A model generated the notes under the pieces. The model ran no database searches. It saw only the letters and a program-made list of their open reading frames with translations, and was not told the origin of the DNA. DNA of 64,000 bases, from positions 62,001-126,000 of the forward strand of contig CAVWQS010000017.1 in assembly GCA_963757155.1 (NCBI GenBank), written 5' to 3'. The translations under genes and the position numbers were made by a program. How positions within the stretch are numbered: the stretch's first letter is position 1; each line of letters starts with the position of its first letter. The stretch comes from DASXQK01 sp963757155 (GTDB lineage: Bacteria; Pseudomonadota; Alphaproteobacteria; Dongiales; Dongiaceae). Of the stretch, positions 18,211-27,922 are shown piece by piece.

Positions 18211-19107
18211 CTAGAGCCGAGCCAGGCGCTCGATCAGGAAATCGAAGAAACCCTCGTCCTTGCCCTGGAGCAGGACCCGGCAATTGCCGTCCTCACGCCA
18301 GTCGAAGACCGTCTCGCCGTCACGCGTCCCGCTCGTCTCGACGCGGATATTGGCGTGCCGGCCGGCGAAGAGATCGGGCCGCAGCAGCCAGGCGATGGTG
18401 AGGGGGTCATGCAGATGGCCGTCGCCGACGTGGAAGTGGCGCAGCATGCCGGCGACAGAGCGGCCCACCGGCCCGCCAATGGCGGCGAAACGCTCGATCC
18501 GCGCCAGGCTCGCGAGCATCTGATGGGAGAGGTCGAGAGGCACCAGGGTGATGGGCAGTCCGCTGGCGAAGACGATCGCTGCGGCTTCGGGATCGACGAA
18601 GATGTTGAACTCGGCATGAGGCGACATGTTGCCGCCGATTTCGGGCGTTGCCCCGCCCATGATCACCAGCTCAGCCAGGGCCGCGCCGATGCCGGGCGCC
18701 CGCTGGAGGGCGGCCGCCACATTGGTCAGCGGGCCGATGGCCGACAAAGTCACGCTCCCCGGCGCGGCGGCAGAGAGGGTTTCGACGAGATAGTCGACGG
18801 CGTGGCCTGACTGTGGCTTGGCCCGTGGCGCGGGCAAATCGGCGCCGTCCATGCCGCTGGTCCCATGGACCTGGGCGACGGTGGGCTTGCGGCCAAGCGG
18901 CGCATCGGCGCCCGGATAGACCGGCACCTTCGGCTTGCCGCCGAGCTCCAGAAGCTTCAGGGCATTCTCGGTGACCCGCGCCAAGGGCACATTGCCGGCT
19001 ACGGTGGTCAGCGCCCGCAGCTCCAGCTCCGGGGAGGCGCAGGCCAGCAGGATCGCCAAGGCGTCATCGATGCCGGGGTCGGTATCGATGATGAGCGGGC
19101 GGCTCAC
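18211..19107 (-). CDS. Nucleoside hydrolase (inosine-uridine preferring type)
   Basis: This 298-residue nucleoside hydrolase cleaves the N-glycosidic bond of ribonucleosides. The Ca2+-binding N-terminal signature is IIDTDPGIDDALAILLA, followed by TTVAGNVPL and NALKLLELGGKPKVPVYPG. The middle has SAIGPLTNVAAAL and LVIMGGATPEIGGNMSPHAE, then FNIFVDPEAAAIVFASGLPI. The C-terminal HLHDPLTIAWLL carries the catalytic His-Asp pair. Its ATG overlaps the uvrA stop by four bases (ATGA), so it is translationally coupled to uvrA, an unusual partnership. Confidence 0.95.
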   Translation of the reverse strand: MSRPLIIDTDPGIDDALAILLACASPELELRALTTVAGNVPLARVTENALKLLELGGKPKVPVYPGADAPLGRKPTVAQVHGTSGMDGADLPAPRAKPQSGHAVDYLVETLSAAAPGSVTLSAIGPLTNVAAALQRAPGIGAALAELVIMGGATPEIGGNMSPHAEFNIFVDPEAAAIVFASGLPITLVPLDLSHQMLASLARIERFAAIGGPVGRSVAGMLRHFHVGDGHLHDPLTIAWLLRPDLFAGRHANIRVETSGTRDGETVFDWREDGNCRVLLQGKDEGFFDFLIERLARL

Positions 19108-21989
19108 GCCCGGCTCCGCGCTTTGTGACGGATGGGGCTGCGCAGATAGGGGGCGAGGTACTGGCCGGTATAGCTGGCGGCCACCTCGGCGACCTCTTCC
19201 GGGGTGCCCTGCGCCACGACGCGCCCACCCTTGTCGCCCCCCTCGGGTCCCAGATCGATGATCCAGTCGGCGGTCTTGATGACCTCGAGATTATGCTCGA
19301 TGACCAGCACGGTATTGCCGGTATCCACCAAGCGGTGCAGCACCTCGAGCAGCTTGCGCACATCGTCGAAATGCAGGCCGGTCGTGGGCTCGTCCAGAAT
19401 GTAGAGGGTGCGCCCCGTGGCTCGGCGCGACAGCTCGCGGGAGAGCTTGACCCGCTGGGCCTCGCCGCCGGAGAGCGTCGTCGCGGGCTGGCCGATATGG
19501 ATATAGCCCAGGCCGACTTCCTGCAGCATCTGCAGCTTGTCGCGGATCGCGGGCACGGCCTTGAAGAAGGTGATGCCCTCATCCACCGTCATGTCCAGGA
19601 CGTCGGCGATGGATTTGTCTTTAAACGTGATTTCCAGGGTTTCCCGGTTGTAGCGCTTGCCCTTGCAGGTATCGCATTGGACATAGACGTCCGGGAGGAA
19701 ATGCATCTCGATCTTGATGACGCCGTCGCCCTGGCAGGCCTCGCAGCGCCCGCCCTTGACGTTGAAGGAGAAGCGGCCGGGCTTGTAGCCGCGGGCCGCC
19801 GCCTCGGGCAATCCGGCGAACCAGTCGCGGATGGGGGTGAAGGTGCCGGTATAGGTGGCCGGGTTGGAGCGCGGGGTGCGCCCGATGGGCGACTGGTCGA
19901 TATCGACGATCTTGTCGAGATGCTCCAGCCCCTCGATCCGGTCATGCTCGCCCGGGTGCAGCCGCGCGCCGTTGAGGCGGCGGGAGAGCGCCTTGTAGAG
20001 CGTCTCGATGATGAGGGTGGATTTGCCCCCGCCCGAGACCCCGGTGACGCAGGTGAAGGTGCCGAGCGGAATATCGACGCTGACGTTCTTCAGATTATTG
20101 GCCCGCGCCCCGATCAGGCTGAGCTTCGCCCCGCGCGCGGCCGTGCGGCGCAGCAGGGGAATGGGGATCTGCCGCTTGCCCGTCAGATACTGGCCCGTCA
20201 GGCTGGCCGGATTCTGCATCACCTTGTCCGGGGTGCCGGCGGCGACGACCTGGCCGCCCTTGACCCCGGCGGCGGGGCCCATGTCGATGAGGTAATCGGC
20301 ATGGCGGATCGCCTCCTCGTCATGCTCGACCACCAGCACCGTATTGCCGAGGTCGCGCAGCCGCTTCAGCGTCTCGAGCAGCCGAGCATTGTCGCGTTGA
20401 TGGAGCCCGATGGAGGGCTCGTCCAGCACATAGAGCACGCCGGTGAGGCCGGAGCCGATCTGGGAGGCGAGCCGGATGCGCTGGCTCTCCCCGCCGGAAA
20501 GCGTGCCGGCGGCGCGGCTCAAGGTCAGATAATCGAGCCCGACGCTTTCGAGGAAGCCCAGCCGCTCCTTGATCTCCTTCAGGATGCGCTGGGCGATCTC
20601 GAGCTGCTTGGCCGTCAGCTTGCGGTCCAGCGCCCGGAACCAGGCGACGGCCTGGGCGATGGAGAGGTCGGCGACCTGGGAGATGTCGAGCCCGGCGATC
20701 TTGACCGCCAGGGCCTCGGGCTTAAGCCGCTTGCCCTTGCAGACTTCGCAGGGGCTGTTGTTCTGATAGCGGGCGAGCTCCTCGCGCACCCAGCTGCTGT
20801 CGGTCTCCCGGAAGCGGCGCTCCATATTGGGGATCACGCCCTCGAAGGGCTTGGTGGTCTTGTAGCTCCGCAGCCCGTCGTCATATTGCATGACCACGGG
20901 ATCGTCCCCGGAGCCGAACAGGATGGCCTTGCGCACCCTTTCCGGCAAGGCGCTGAAGGCCGTGTTCATATTGACCTTGTAGTGCTTGGCCAGGCTCTCC
21001 AGGGTCTGGTGGTAGTATTGCGAGGTCGAGTTGGCCCAGGGGGCGACGGCGCCCTCGCGCAGGCTCTTGCTCTCGTCGGGAACCACCAGCTCCGGATCGA
21101 AGTAGAGCGTCGTGCCCAGGCCATCGCAGCTGGGGCAGGCGCCGAACGGGTTGTTGAAGGAGAAGAGCCGCGGCTCGATCTCGTCGATGGTGAAGCCCGA
21201 GACCGGGCAGGCGAAACGGGCGGAGAAGGTGACGCGCTCGGCCGCGGTCTTGCCGGTCTCCGCCTTCTCGGCGAAGAGCAGCCCGTCGGAGAGGTTGAGA
21301 CCCGTCTCGATGGAATCCGCCAGCCGCGTCTCCAGCCCGGGCCGGACGACCACCCGGTCGACCACCACCTCGATATCGTGCTTCAGCTTCTTGTTGAGGG
21401 CCGGCGCCTGCTCGATTTCGTAGAGCTGGCCATCGACCTTGACCCGCTGGAAGCCGCGCTTCTGTAGCTCGGCCAGCTCCTTGCGGTATTCGCCCTTGCG
21501 GCCGCGCACGACGGGGGCCAGCAGATAGAGCCGGGTTCCCTCGGGCATGGCCATGATGCGGTCGACCATCTGGCTGACGGTCTGGCTCTCGATGGGCAGG
21601 CCCGTCGCCGGCGAATAGGGGATGCCGATGCGCGCAAAGAGCAGGCGCATGTAGTCGTAGATCTCGGTCACCGTGCCGACGGTCGAGCGCGGGTTCTTGG
21701 AGGTGGTCTTCTGCTCGATGGAGATCGCCGGGGACAGGCCCTCGATGGAATCGACGTCCGGCTTCTGCATCAGCTCCAGGAACTGGCGGGCATAGGCCGA
21801 GAGGGATTCGACATAGCGGCGCTGGCCTTCGGCGTAGATGGTGTCGAAGGCGAGGGAGGACTTGCCGGAACCCGACAGGCCGGTGATCACCACCAGCTTG
21901 TCGCGGGGCATGTCGATATCGACGTTCTTCAGATTATGCTCGCGCGCCCCGCGGACCGAGATCCGGGCACCTTCGAATTCGCCTGCCAT
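19104..21989 (-). CDS. uvrA: Excinuclease ABC subunit A, UvrA
   Basis: UvrA is the damage-recognition ATPase of nucleotide excision repair. The 961-residue sequence starts MAGEFEGARISVRGAREHNL. Walker A motifs are GLSGSGKSS and GVSGGGKST; ABC signatures are LSGGESQRIRLASQIG and LSGGEAQRVKLSRELS. Zinc-finger Cys pairs are visible, for example CEVCKGKR, CEACQGDG and CDTCKGKR. The start at 21989 was preferred to upstream extensions, which lack family similarity. In many alphaproteobacteria uvrA is divergent from ssb with a shared LexA box; here ssb is about 7 kb away. Confidence 0.98.
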   Translation of the reverse strand: MAGEFEGARISVRGAREHNLKNVDIDMPRDKLVVITGLSGSGKSSLAFDTIYAEGQRRYVESLSAYARQFLELMQKPDVDSIEGLSPAISIEQKTTSKNPRSTVGTVTEIYDYMRLLFARIGIPYSPATGLPIESQTVSQMVDRIMAMPEGTRLYLLAPVVRGRKGEYRKELAELQKRGFQRVKVDGQLYEIEQAPALNKKLKHDIEVVVDRVVVRPGLETRLADSIETGLNLSDGLLFAEKAETGKTAAERVTFSARFACPVSGFTIDEIEPRLFSFNNPFGACPSCDGLGTTLYFDPELVVPDESKSLREGAVAPWANSTSQYYHQTLESLAKHYKVNMNTAFSALPERVRKAILFGSGDDPVVMQYDDGLRSYKTTKPFEGVIPNMERRFRETDSSWVREELARYQNNSPCEVCKGKRLKPEALAVKIAGLDISQVADLSIAQAVAWFRALDRKLTAKQLEIAQRILKEIKERLGFLESVGLDYLTLSRAAGTLSGGESQRIRLASQIGSGLTGVLYVLDEPSIGLHQRDNARLLETLKRLRDLGNTVLVVEHDEEAIRHADYLIDMGPAAGVKGGQVVAAGTPDKVMQNPASLTGQYLTGKRQIPIPLLRRTAARGAKLSLIGARANNLKNVSVDIPLGTFTCVTGVSGGGKSTLIIETLYKALSRRLNGARLHPGEHDRIEGLEHLDKIVDIDQSPIGRTPRSNPATYTGTFTPIRDWFAGLPEAAARGYKPGRFSFNVKGGRCEACQGDGVIKIEMHFLPDVYVQCDTCKGKRYNRETLEITFKDKSIADVLDMTVDEGITFFKAVPAIRDKLQMLQEVGLGYIHIGQPATTLSGGEAQRVKLSRELSRRATGRTLYILDEPTTGLHFDDVRKLLEVLHRLVDTGNTVLVIEHNLEVIKTADWIIDLGPEGGDKGGRVVAQGTPEEVAEVAASYTGQYLAPYLRSPIRHKARSRA

Positions 21990-22418
21990 GATCCCTTGCC
22001 TCGACTGGGGTCCGCCGTCGCGGGTTTGCCCTGGTTTTGTCTGGTTTCGCTGAAGCGCCCATGCGGAACTCGGCGCCGCATCGGATACGCCAGCCGCCCG
22101 CAGATATAGGCGCGGGGGTGTCGAAAATCGACTCCCAAAATTCTCACATGAGCGGTGGCACAAACGGAGCCCGGAAACTAGCGGCAGACCGAATCGGAGG
22201 GGCAAGCGAACTCATCTCAGCTTCTAACAAGCCTCTCTATGATGATGGGATAATTGCAAATTTACCAAATAACGGCGGAATACCGTCGGGAAGCCGAAGG
22301 ATGCGGCTTTCCGAAAGACCTTGCTTTCGACAAAGTGACGGGAGGGGAAGCGGCTTCTCACGGCTGCGCCGCTCCTCATCCCCATGCCCATGAGAATTCG
22401 CTCAAGGAAGGAAGCACC
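21990..22418. other. Divergent intergenic region between uvrA and the aldolase operon
   Basis: This 429-bp stretch must hold the uvrA promoter (minus) and the aldolase promoter (plus). By eye there is no GTTC-N7-GTTC LexA box on either strand. An AT-richer segment, about 22235-22275, could hold the plus-strand promoter. An open frame from 22254 runs in frame into the aldolase, but its translation is not protein-like, so I read it as leader. Confidence 0.5.
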
Positions 22419-23156
22419 ATGAACATCGAGGAATTGGCATTGCGGCGGGGCATCATCAAGTCCTGTAAAGCGATGAATGCGTCGGGCATCAACCAGGGCA
22501 CCTCGGGCAATATCTCTGCCCGCTACGGCGATAGCCTGCTGATCACCCCGTCGGGCGTGCCCTATGAGGAGCTGGCGCCGGAAGATATTGCCGCCATGCC
22601 CATCCAGGGGGAATACGGCAGCTGGACGGGACCGATGCGGCCCTCCTCGGAATGGCGCTTCCACCTCGACATCGTCCGCGCCCGGCCGGAGGTCGGCGCC
22701 GTGGTCCATGCCCACAGCACCTATTGCACGACGCTGGCGATCTGCGGCCGGGAGATCCCGGCGCTGCACTACATGATCGCGGCGGCCGGCGGGCCCACCG
22801 TCCGGATCGCACCCTATGCCACCTATGGCACCAGTGAGCTGTCGGAGAATGCTCTCAAGGCGCTCGAGGGCCGCAGCTGTTGTCTGCTCGCCAACCACGG
22901 GATGATCGCCACAGGGCCAAATTTGAAGCGCGCCATGTGGTTGGCCATGGAGCTCGAAACCCTGGCCCGGCAGTACTACCTGAGCCTGGCCATCGGCGGG
23001 CCCAAGGTCCTGCCCGACAATGAGATCGCCCATGTGATGGAGCGCTTCAGGGAATACGGGCCGCGCGGAAAGACCGCGCCGGCACCGAAGGCGGCCGTTG
23101 CCGGTGCGGCGGCCCGGGCCAAGACCCCGCCAAAGGACCGGCAAGCCAGGAAATAG
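22419..23156 (+). CDS. Class II aldolase/adducin family protein (fuculose-1-phosphate-aldolase-like)
   Basis: This is a 245-residue metal-dependent class II aldolase or epimerase-fold enzyme. Substrate-loop and metal-site features are GTSGNISARYGDSLLITPSG, RPSSEWRFH, the metal-binding VVHAHSTYC and the second His pair in LLANHGMIA. The start ATG at 22419 follows AAGGAAGGAAGC, a strong ribosome-binding site. It has an Ala/Lys-rich C-terminal tail of about 25 residues. With the kinase, HAD and second aldolase downstream it probably forms a carbohydrate-catabolism operon. The substrate is unknown. Confidence 0.88.
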   Translation: MNIEELALRRGIIKSCKAMNASGINQGTSGNISARYGDSLLITPSGVPYEELAPEDIAAMPIQGEYGSWTGPMRPSSEWRFHLDIVRARPEVGAVVHAHSTYCTTLAICGREIPALHYMIAAAGGPTVRIAPYATYGTSELSENALKALEGRSCCLLANHGMIATGPNLKRAMWLAMELETLARQYYLSLAIGGPKVLPDNEIAHVMERFREYGPRGKTAPAPKAAVAGAAARAKTPPKDRQARK

Positions 23157-23214
23157 ATGCGCAATCCATGAACGTCCTCGATCGCCGGATCGTCGCAGGC
23201 GCAGCTGAGGCCGA

Positions 23215-24495
23215 ATGACCCTTTGCCTCGGCATCGATATCGGCACCAATGGCGCGCGCATCATCGCCGTCGATGCTGCGGGCGCCGCCGTCGCGCGCGC
23301 GGTGCAGCCCATGGCGCCGCCGCGGCGCGAGGGCGATCGCGCCGAGCAGGATCCCACTATCTGGTGGGAGGCGGTGCTGGCGGCCTTCGCGACGCTCGCC
23401 GGCGAGATCGATCTTACCCGCGTCCGGCGCATCGCCGTCGACGGTACTTCCGGCACCTTCCTGCTCATCGACGATGCCGGGCGGCCGCAGGGCCCGGGCA
23501 TCATGTACAACGATGCCCGCGGCGGCGTGGCGGCGAAGCGGATCGCGGCCGTGGCCCCCGGCGAGAGCGGCGCCCATGGAGCGACGAGCGCGCTGGCGCG
23601 GCTGATGACGCTGCGCGACGCCGAACCCGCCAGCCGGGCGTTGCGGGCGATGCATCAGGCGGATTGGATTGCCGGGCGCCTGGCGGGCAAGTTCGGCATC
23701 AGCGACGAGAACAATGCGTTGAAGACGGGTTATGACCCGGTCGCTCGCGCATGGCCCGCTTGGATCGAGAGCCTTGGAATACCGCGCTCGCTGCTGCCTG
23801 AGGTACGCCAGCCCGGCGCGCTTCTGGGACCGGTGGCGCCGGAGATCGCCCGCGAGATCGGTCTCGATCCCCGTGCGGAGATCCGGGTCGGGACGACCGA
23901 CGGCATCGCGGCTTTCCTGGCCACCGGCGCCGCCACCATCGGCGATGCGGTGACCTCCCTCGGCACGACCCTGGTGGTGAAGGTGCTGGCGGAGAAGCCG
24001 GTCTTCGATGTGGCCTCGGGGGTCTACAGCCATCGCCTCGGCGATCGCTGGCTCGCCGGCGGTGCCTCCAATTCCGGCGGGGCCGCCTTGCTGGCGCATT
24101 TCAGCGCCGAGCGTCTGGCGGCGCTCACGCCCCTGCTTCGGCCCGAGCGGCCGACGGGCTTGCACTACTATCCTTTGCCGGCGAAGGGCGAGCGCTTTCC
24201 GATCCGCGATCCGGAGAAGCCGGCCGAGATCGCCGAGCGCCCGGCCGATGATGTGGTTTTCTTTCAGGCGCTTCTCGAGGGGGTGGCCGAGGTCGAGGCG
24301 CTGGCCTATCGGCGACTTGCCGAGCTCGGCGCGCCAAGTCCGCGCCGGGTGCTGAGCGTCGGCGGCGGGGCGCGCAACGAGGCCTGGACGCGCATCCGCG
24401 GCCGCGCCTTGGGCGTGCCGGTGAGCATGGCGGCGGAGACCGAGGCCGCTTATGGCACGGCGCTGCTGGCGCTCCATGGCGGGCCGCCGCCATGA
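23215..24495 (+). CDS. FGGY-family carbohydrate kinase
   Basis: This is a 426-residue sugar kinase of the FGGY family. Motifs are the N-terminal phosphate loop GIDIGTNGARIIAVD, VDGTSGTFLLID, MYNDARGG, and the catalytic-base region VGTTDGIAAFLATGA. The C-terminal ATP-binding half has TSLGTTLVVKV, SNSGGAALLA and VLSVGGGARNEAW. It is shorter than typical xylulokinases (about 480-500), closer to the D-ribulose-kinase-like branch. The stop overlaps the next ATG by four bases, so it is coupled to the HAD gene. Substrate unassigned. Confidence 0.88.
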   Translation: MTLCLGIDIGTNGARIIAVDAAGAAVARAVQPMAPPRREGDRAEQDPTIWWEAVLAAFATLAGEIDLTRVRRIAVDGTSGTFLLIDDAGRPQGPGIMYNDARGGVAAKRIAAVAPGESGAHGATSALARLMTLRDAEPASRALRAMHQADWIAGRLAGKFGISDENNALKTGYDPVARAWPAWIESLGIPRSLLPEVRQPGALLGPVAPEIAREIGLDPRAEIRVGTTDGIAAFLATGAATIGDAVTSLGTTLVVKVLAEKPVFDVASGVYSHRLGDRWLAGGASNSGGAALLAHFSAERLAALTPLLRPERPTGLHYYPLPAKGERFPIRDPEKPAEIAERPADDVVFFQALLEGVAEVEALAYRRLAELGAPSPRRVLSVGGGARNEAWTRIRGRALGVPVSMAAETEAAYGTALLALHGGPPP

Positions 24496-25380
24496 CCGCC
24501 GTCCCGGTCAAGGCGACGCTCATCCGCGGCCTGTCGGACATCGCCGACCGCTTCGACCATGTGCTGCTCGACCAATGGGGCGTGCTTCATCACGGGGATG
24601 CTGTGCCCGCCGGCGTGCGGGAGGCGGTGGCCGCGTTGCGCCGTGCCGGCAAGCGCGTGCTGGTGCTTTCCAATTCCGGCAAGCGGGCGGCGGCGAATGC
24701 CGCGCGGCTGGCGGGCTTGGGTCTGGCCCCTGAGGCCTATGACGGGCTCCTCAGCTCCGGCGAGGCTTGCTGGCGTCTTTTGCAGCGCCGCGACCGCCCG
24801 CCCTTCGATCGCATCGGCCGCCACTGCCTGCTGGTCACCCGGGGCGATGACCGGTCGATCGTCGAGGGCTTGGATTTGCCCTTGGCGAAGGACGTCAGGG
24901 ATGCCGATTTCATTCTGATGGCGGGGCTCGACGATGCCCTGGCCGATCCCGAGATCTGGCGTCCGCGCTGGGCGGAAGCGGTAACTCGCGACCTGCCGAT
25001 GATCTGCGCCAATCCCGATCTGACCATGATCACGGCCGCCGGCCTCGCGGCAGGTCCTGGCCGGATCGCCGATCTCTACGAGGCGCTCGGCGGGGACGTG
25101 ACCTATGTCGGCAAGCCCCATGCGCCGATCTATGAAGAATGCCTTGCCCTGCTGGGGCAGCCGGATCCGCGCCGCGTCCTCGCCATCGGGGATTCCCTCG
25201 ACCACGATATCCTGGGCGGCGCCCGCATGGGCATGGCGACGGCGCTGGTCACCTCCGGCATTCTCGCTTCGGCCTTCGATCCGGCGGCCGGCGAGCGCGG
25301 CGATGCTCGATGCCGCCGGACGGCTCGCTCGCGAGGCGGGCGCCAGCCCGGATTTTCTGCTGACCTCGCTCACATGGTAG
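24492..25380 (+). CDS. HAD-superfamily class IIA phosphatase (TIGR01459-like), with apparent frameshift
   Basis: This is a HAD-IIA hydrolase, predicted to dephosphorylate a sugar phosphate. The first motif is LLDQWGVLHHGD, with the nucleophile Asp and a Trp in place of the second Asp, as in the TIGR01459 group. Later motifs are VLVLSNSGKRAA, YVGKPHAPIYEE and AIGDSLDHDILGGARMGMA. One extra base near 25303 moves the last 26 residues (MLDAAGRLAREAGASPDFL) to another frame ending in a TAG at 25378-25380. In the uncorrected frame the product would run to 25397 and overlap the next start. Corrected length is about 295 residues. Confidence 0.85.
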
Positions 25381-25393
25381 GAACAGCTCGACG

Positions 25394-26449
25394 ATGACTT
25401 TCGATGCCCCCGATCTTGATGCCCACGATCTATCGGACCTGAAGGCGATGTCGGCGCGGGTCGGCCGCGATCTGCTCCTGATCCAGGGCGCCGGCGGCAA
25501 CAGCTCGGTCAAGATCGAGGGGGTGCTCTGGGTCAAGGCCTCGGGCACCTGGCTTCAGGATGCCGAGCGCGCGCCCATCTTCCTGCCCGTCGATCTCGAT
25601 CTCGCGCGCCGGCGTTTTTCCGCGGGGGAGGAGAAGGTGGCCGCGATCCCCTGGAGCCAGGCGCCGGCGGGGCTGCGTCCCTCCATCGAGACCTCGCTCC
25701 ACGCCTTCCTGCCGCAGCCCATCGTCCTTCATGTGCATAGCGTCAACGCCATTGCCTGGTGCATCCGCGCCGAGGGGGCGGCGGCGCTCGGCGACCGGCT
25801 GGAGGGGCTGAACTGGGCCTGGCTGCCCTATTGCCGTCCGGGCCTCCCCCTCGCCACCCAGGCCGCCGCGCTGGCGGCGCGAGGCCGGGCGCCCGATGTG
25901 CTCCTTCTCGGCAATCACGGTCTCGTCGTTGCCGGCGCCGATACCGCGGCGACGGAAGCGCTGCTGGCGGAGGTGGAGAAGCGGCTTCATCTCGATCCGC
26001 AGCCGGCGCCGCCGGCACGAATGGCGAGGCTCGGCGGGCTGGCCCAGGGCAGTCCCTATCGGCCGGCCGAGGCAGCCGTGGTTCATGGCCTTGCCACCGA
26101 TCCCGCGCGCTGTCGGATCGCCAGCGGCGGCTCGCTCTATCCCGATCACGTCGTCTTCCTCGGCCCCGGCGCGCGCATCCTGGAGACCGGCGAGCGGCCG
26201 GCAAAGCTCGCCAAGGAGGCCAGTGGCGCCGGCCTGCCGGTCCCGGCACTTCTGCTGGTGCCAGGGCAGGGCACGCTGCTGCGCCAAGATCTGCCGCCGG
26301 AAGCGATCGCGCTCGCCGAATGCCTGGGCGAGGTATTGGCACGCCTGCCCGAAGCCAGCCAAGTCTCCTATATCGGAGCGGAAGAGGAGCAGGCCTTGCT
26401 CGGCTGGGATGCGGAGAAATATCGCAAGAATCTCCAGCGCCCGGGCTGA
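25394..26449 (+). CDS. Class II aldolase/adducin domain protein
   Basis: This 351-residue protein has a class II aldolase-type fold in its first 200 residues: LLIQGAGGNSSVKIEGVLWV, then TSLHAFLPQPIVLHVHSVNA, and LLLGNHGLVVAGADTAAT with the metal-site His residues. The last 150 residues, with HVVFLGPGARILETGERPAK and AIALAECLGEVLARLPEAS, form an extra domain often found in DUF-type aldolase relatives. It is 13 bp after the HAD gene and completes the four-gene set. It may process a sugar acid or phosphorylated sugar made by the kinase. The substrate is unknown. Confidence 0.85.
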   Translation: MTFDAPDLDAHDLSDLKAMSARVGRDLLLIQGAGGNSSVKIEGVLWVKASGTWLQDAERAPIFLPVDLDLARRRFSAGEEKVAAIPWSQAPAGLRPSIETSLHAFLPQPIVLHVHSVNAIAWCIRAEGAAALGDRLEGLNWAWLPYCRPGLPLATQAAALAARGRAPDVLLLGNHGLVVAGADTAATEALLAEVEKRLHLDPQPAPPARMARLGGLAQGSPYRPAEAAVVHGLATDPARCRIASGGSLYPDHVVFLGPGARILETGERPAKLAKEASGAGLPVPALLLVPGQGTLLRQDLPPEAIALAECLGEVLARLPEASQVSYIGAEEEQALLGWDAEKYRKNLQRPG

Positions 26450-26554
26450 GGCGCTACCGGAGTTAACATCTCGGATACCTTCGTCCCGCTACAGTTGTGG
26501 CGGGAACGAAGGGGTGGCTGGGGTGAGCACCGATAATATCGGCGCTGGCGGGCG

Positions 26555-27922
26555 ATGATCCGTCTGATCGTTCTGCTTCTCGGCGCCGAGGCGACGCGGC
26601 GCAAATGGCGGTCGATGGCCATCGTCGGCGTCCTCTGGCTGGCGATCGGGATCGTCATTATCGGCGACGGCGCCGATGGCATCACCGTGATCGCCACGCA
26701 GACCTTCGCTTATTTCCTTATCGCGGAGGGCGTGATCGCGCTTCTCCTGACCATGGCGTCGCCGGGCTATCGCAGCCGCTTTTTCTTTTTGCGCGCCGTG
26801 GCCTTGCTGCTCCTCGGGCTGCTGATCGTGGAATCACCCTGGCGCAATCACCTCGCCAACAGCATTTTGTTCGGCACCGCCTTTCTGATCGATGGAGCGA
26901 TCCGGGCCGCCGCCAGCATCGTGCTGCGCTTTTCGCGGTGGCGGTTCATGCTGGCCGGTGCCAGCCTCGAGCTGGTGCTTGCCGTCTTCGCCTTCTCGAG
27001 CATCGCGGCGACCTATGAGAGGACCGTGCCGCTCTGCGTCGGCGTCGCGATTTGCCTGACGGGCTTCACCATCCTGCGTCTCGCCCTCCAGCTCAGGGGC
27101 TTGCCTGTCGATGTCGCGGTGACGACGCTGCCTTTGTTTGCCCGGCAGCACTGGTTCGCCCGCTCGACCCCCACGCATTATCTTCCCGGCCAGCCGGAGG
27201 ATCCGCAGAGCCATAAGCCCCTGACCGTGCGGGCCTGGACGCCGGAGGGACCGGAGAAAGGCGCTCATCCGCGGCCGCTGGTCGGCCGCTACATCGCGAC
27301 CGTTGACCACAGAGGCGTCATCTCGACCGGCCATGCCGTTCTGGAGCTTTCGCCCGACATCTATGTCAGCCACTATCCCGTCGAGGAGATCGACCACGTT
27401 CCCGCCCCGATCGCGCAGATCCTTCGCTCGACGGCGGAGAACGATACGAAAGGGTGCTTTTGGGAATCCTACGAGGTGGAGGTCACGAGCCGGGGCGAGG
27501 CGGATGAACGGGTCAAGTTTCATCGTTTCAACGCCGCGCAACTGCGCTCCTTCTGGAACAGCTATCGGCGGGACGAGACTTACAATCTGACCAACCGCAA
27601 TTGTGCGGTCGCCGTCGCGCTTGCCCTCGACGCGGCGCTCGAAGGCTCTCTCGGCGGCCGTGGCATGTGGCTTCCCTTCCTGCGCCTCCTGGCGAATCCG
27701 GACGTCTGGCTGGCGGCGATCCTTCGTGCCCGGGCGGAATCAATGACCTGGACGCCGGGGCTGGTGCTCGACTACGCGCGGGCCATGCGCCGCGTGGTGG
27801 AGCCGCGGCAGATGAGCTGGCGCGAGCGCCTCCTGCGCATGCTGCGACAGCTTCACCTGTACCGACGCACCGGCCGTATCGGCGATACCGCTTCCGCCGT
27901 CCCGAGAGCGACGGCGTCATGA
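26555..27922 (+). CDS. HdeD-like membrane protein with C-terminal DUF4105-like domain
   Basis: This is a 455-residue protein with about six hydrophobic helices in the first 185 residues, for example FFLRAVALLLLGLLIVE and LAGASLELVLAVFAF, resembling the HdeD/DUF308 family. The soluble C-terminal half contains HAVLELSPDIYVSHYPVEEI and YNLTNRNCAVAVALALDAAL. The latter resembles the Asn-Cys motif of DUF4105, a putative protease-like fold. The fusion is inferred from this pattern, not from a search. It overlaps the following MFS start by four bases. No enzymatic activity is claimed. Confidence 0.65.
   Translation: MIRLIVLLLGAEATRRKWRSMAIVGVLWLAIGIVIIGDGADGITVIATQTFAYFLIAEGVIALLLTMASPGYRSRFFFLRAVALLLLGLLIVESPWRNHLANSILFGTAFLIDGAIRAAASIVLRFSRWRFMLAGASLELVLAVFAFSSIAATYERTVPLCVGVAICLTGFTILRLALQLRGLPVDVAVTTLPLFARQHWFARSTPTHYLPGQPEDPQSHKPLTVRAWTPEGPEKGAHPRPLVGRYIATVDHRGVISTGHAVLELSPDIYVSHYPVEEIDHVPAPIAQILRSTAENDTKGCFWESYEVEVTSRGEADERVKFHRFNAAQLRSFWNSYRRDETYNLTNRNCAVAVALALDAALEGSLGGRGMWLPFLRLLANPDVWLAAILRARAESMTWTPGLVLDYARAMRRVVEPRQMSWRERLLRMLRQLHLYRRTGRIGDTASAVPRATAS

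Noticed and set aside
19125..21467. A 780-codon plus-strand open frame
   Set aside because: It is antisense to uvrA, whose motifs are unambiguous.
27601..27918. N-terminal extension of the MFS gene
   Set aside because: The extension is antisense/out of frame with the upstream gene and non-membrane in composition. The ATG at 27919 gives a typical start.
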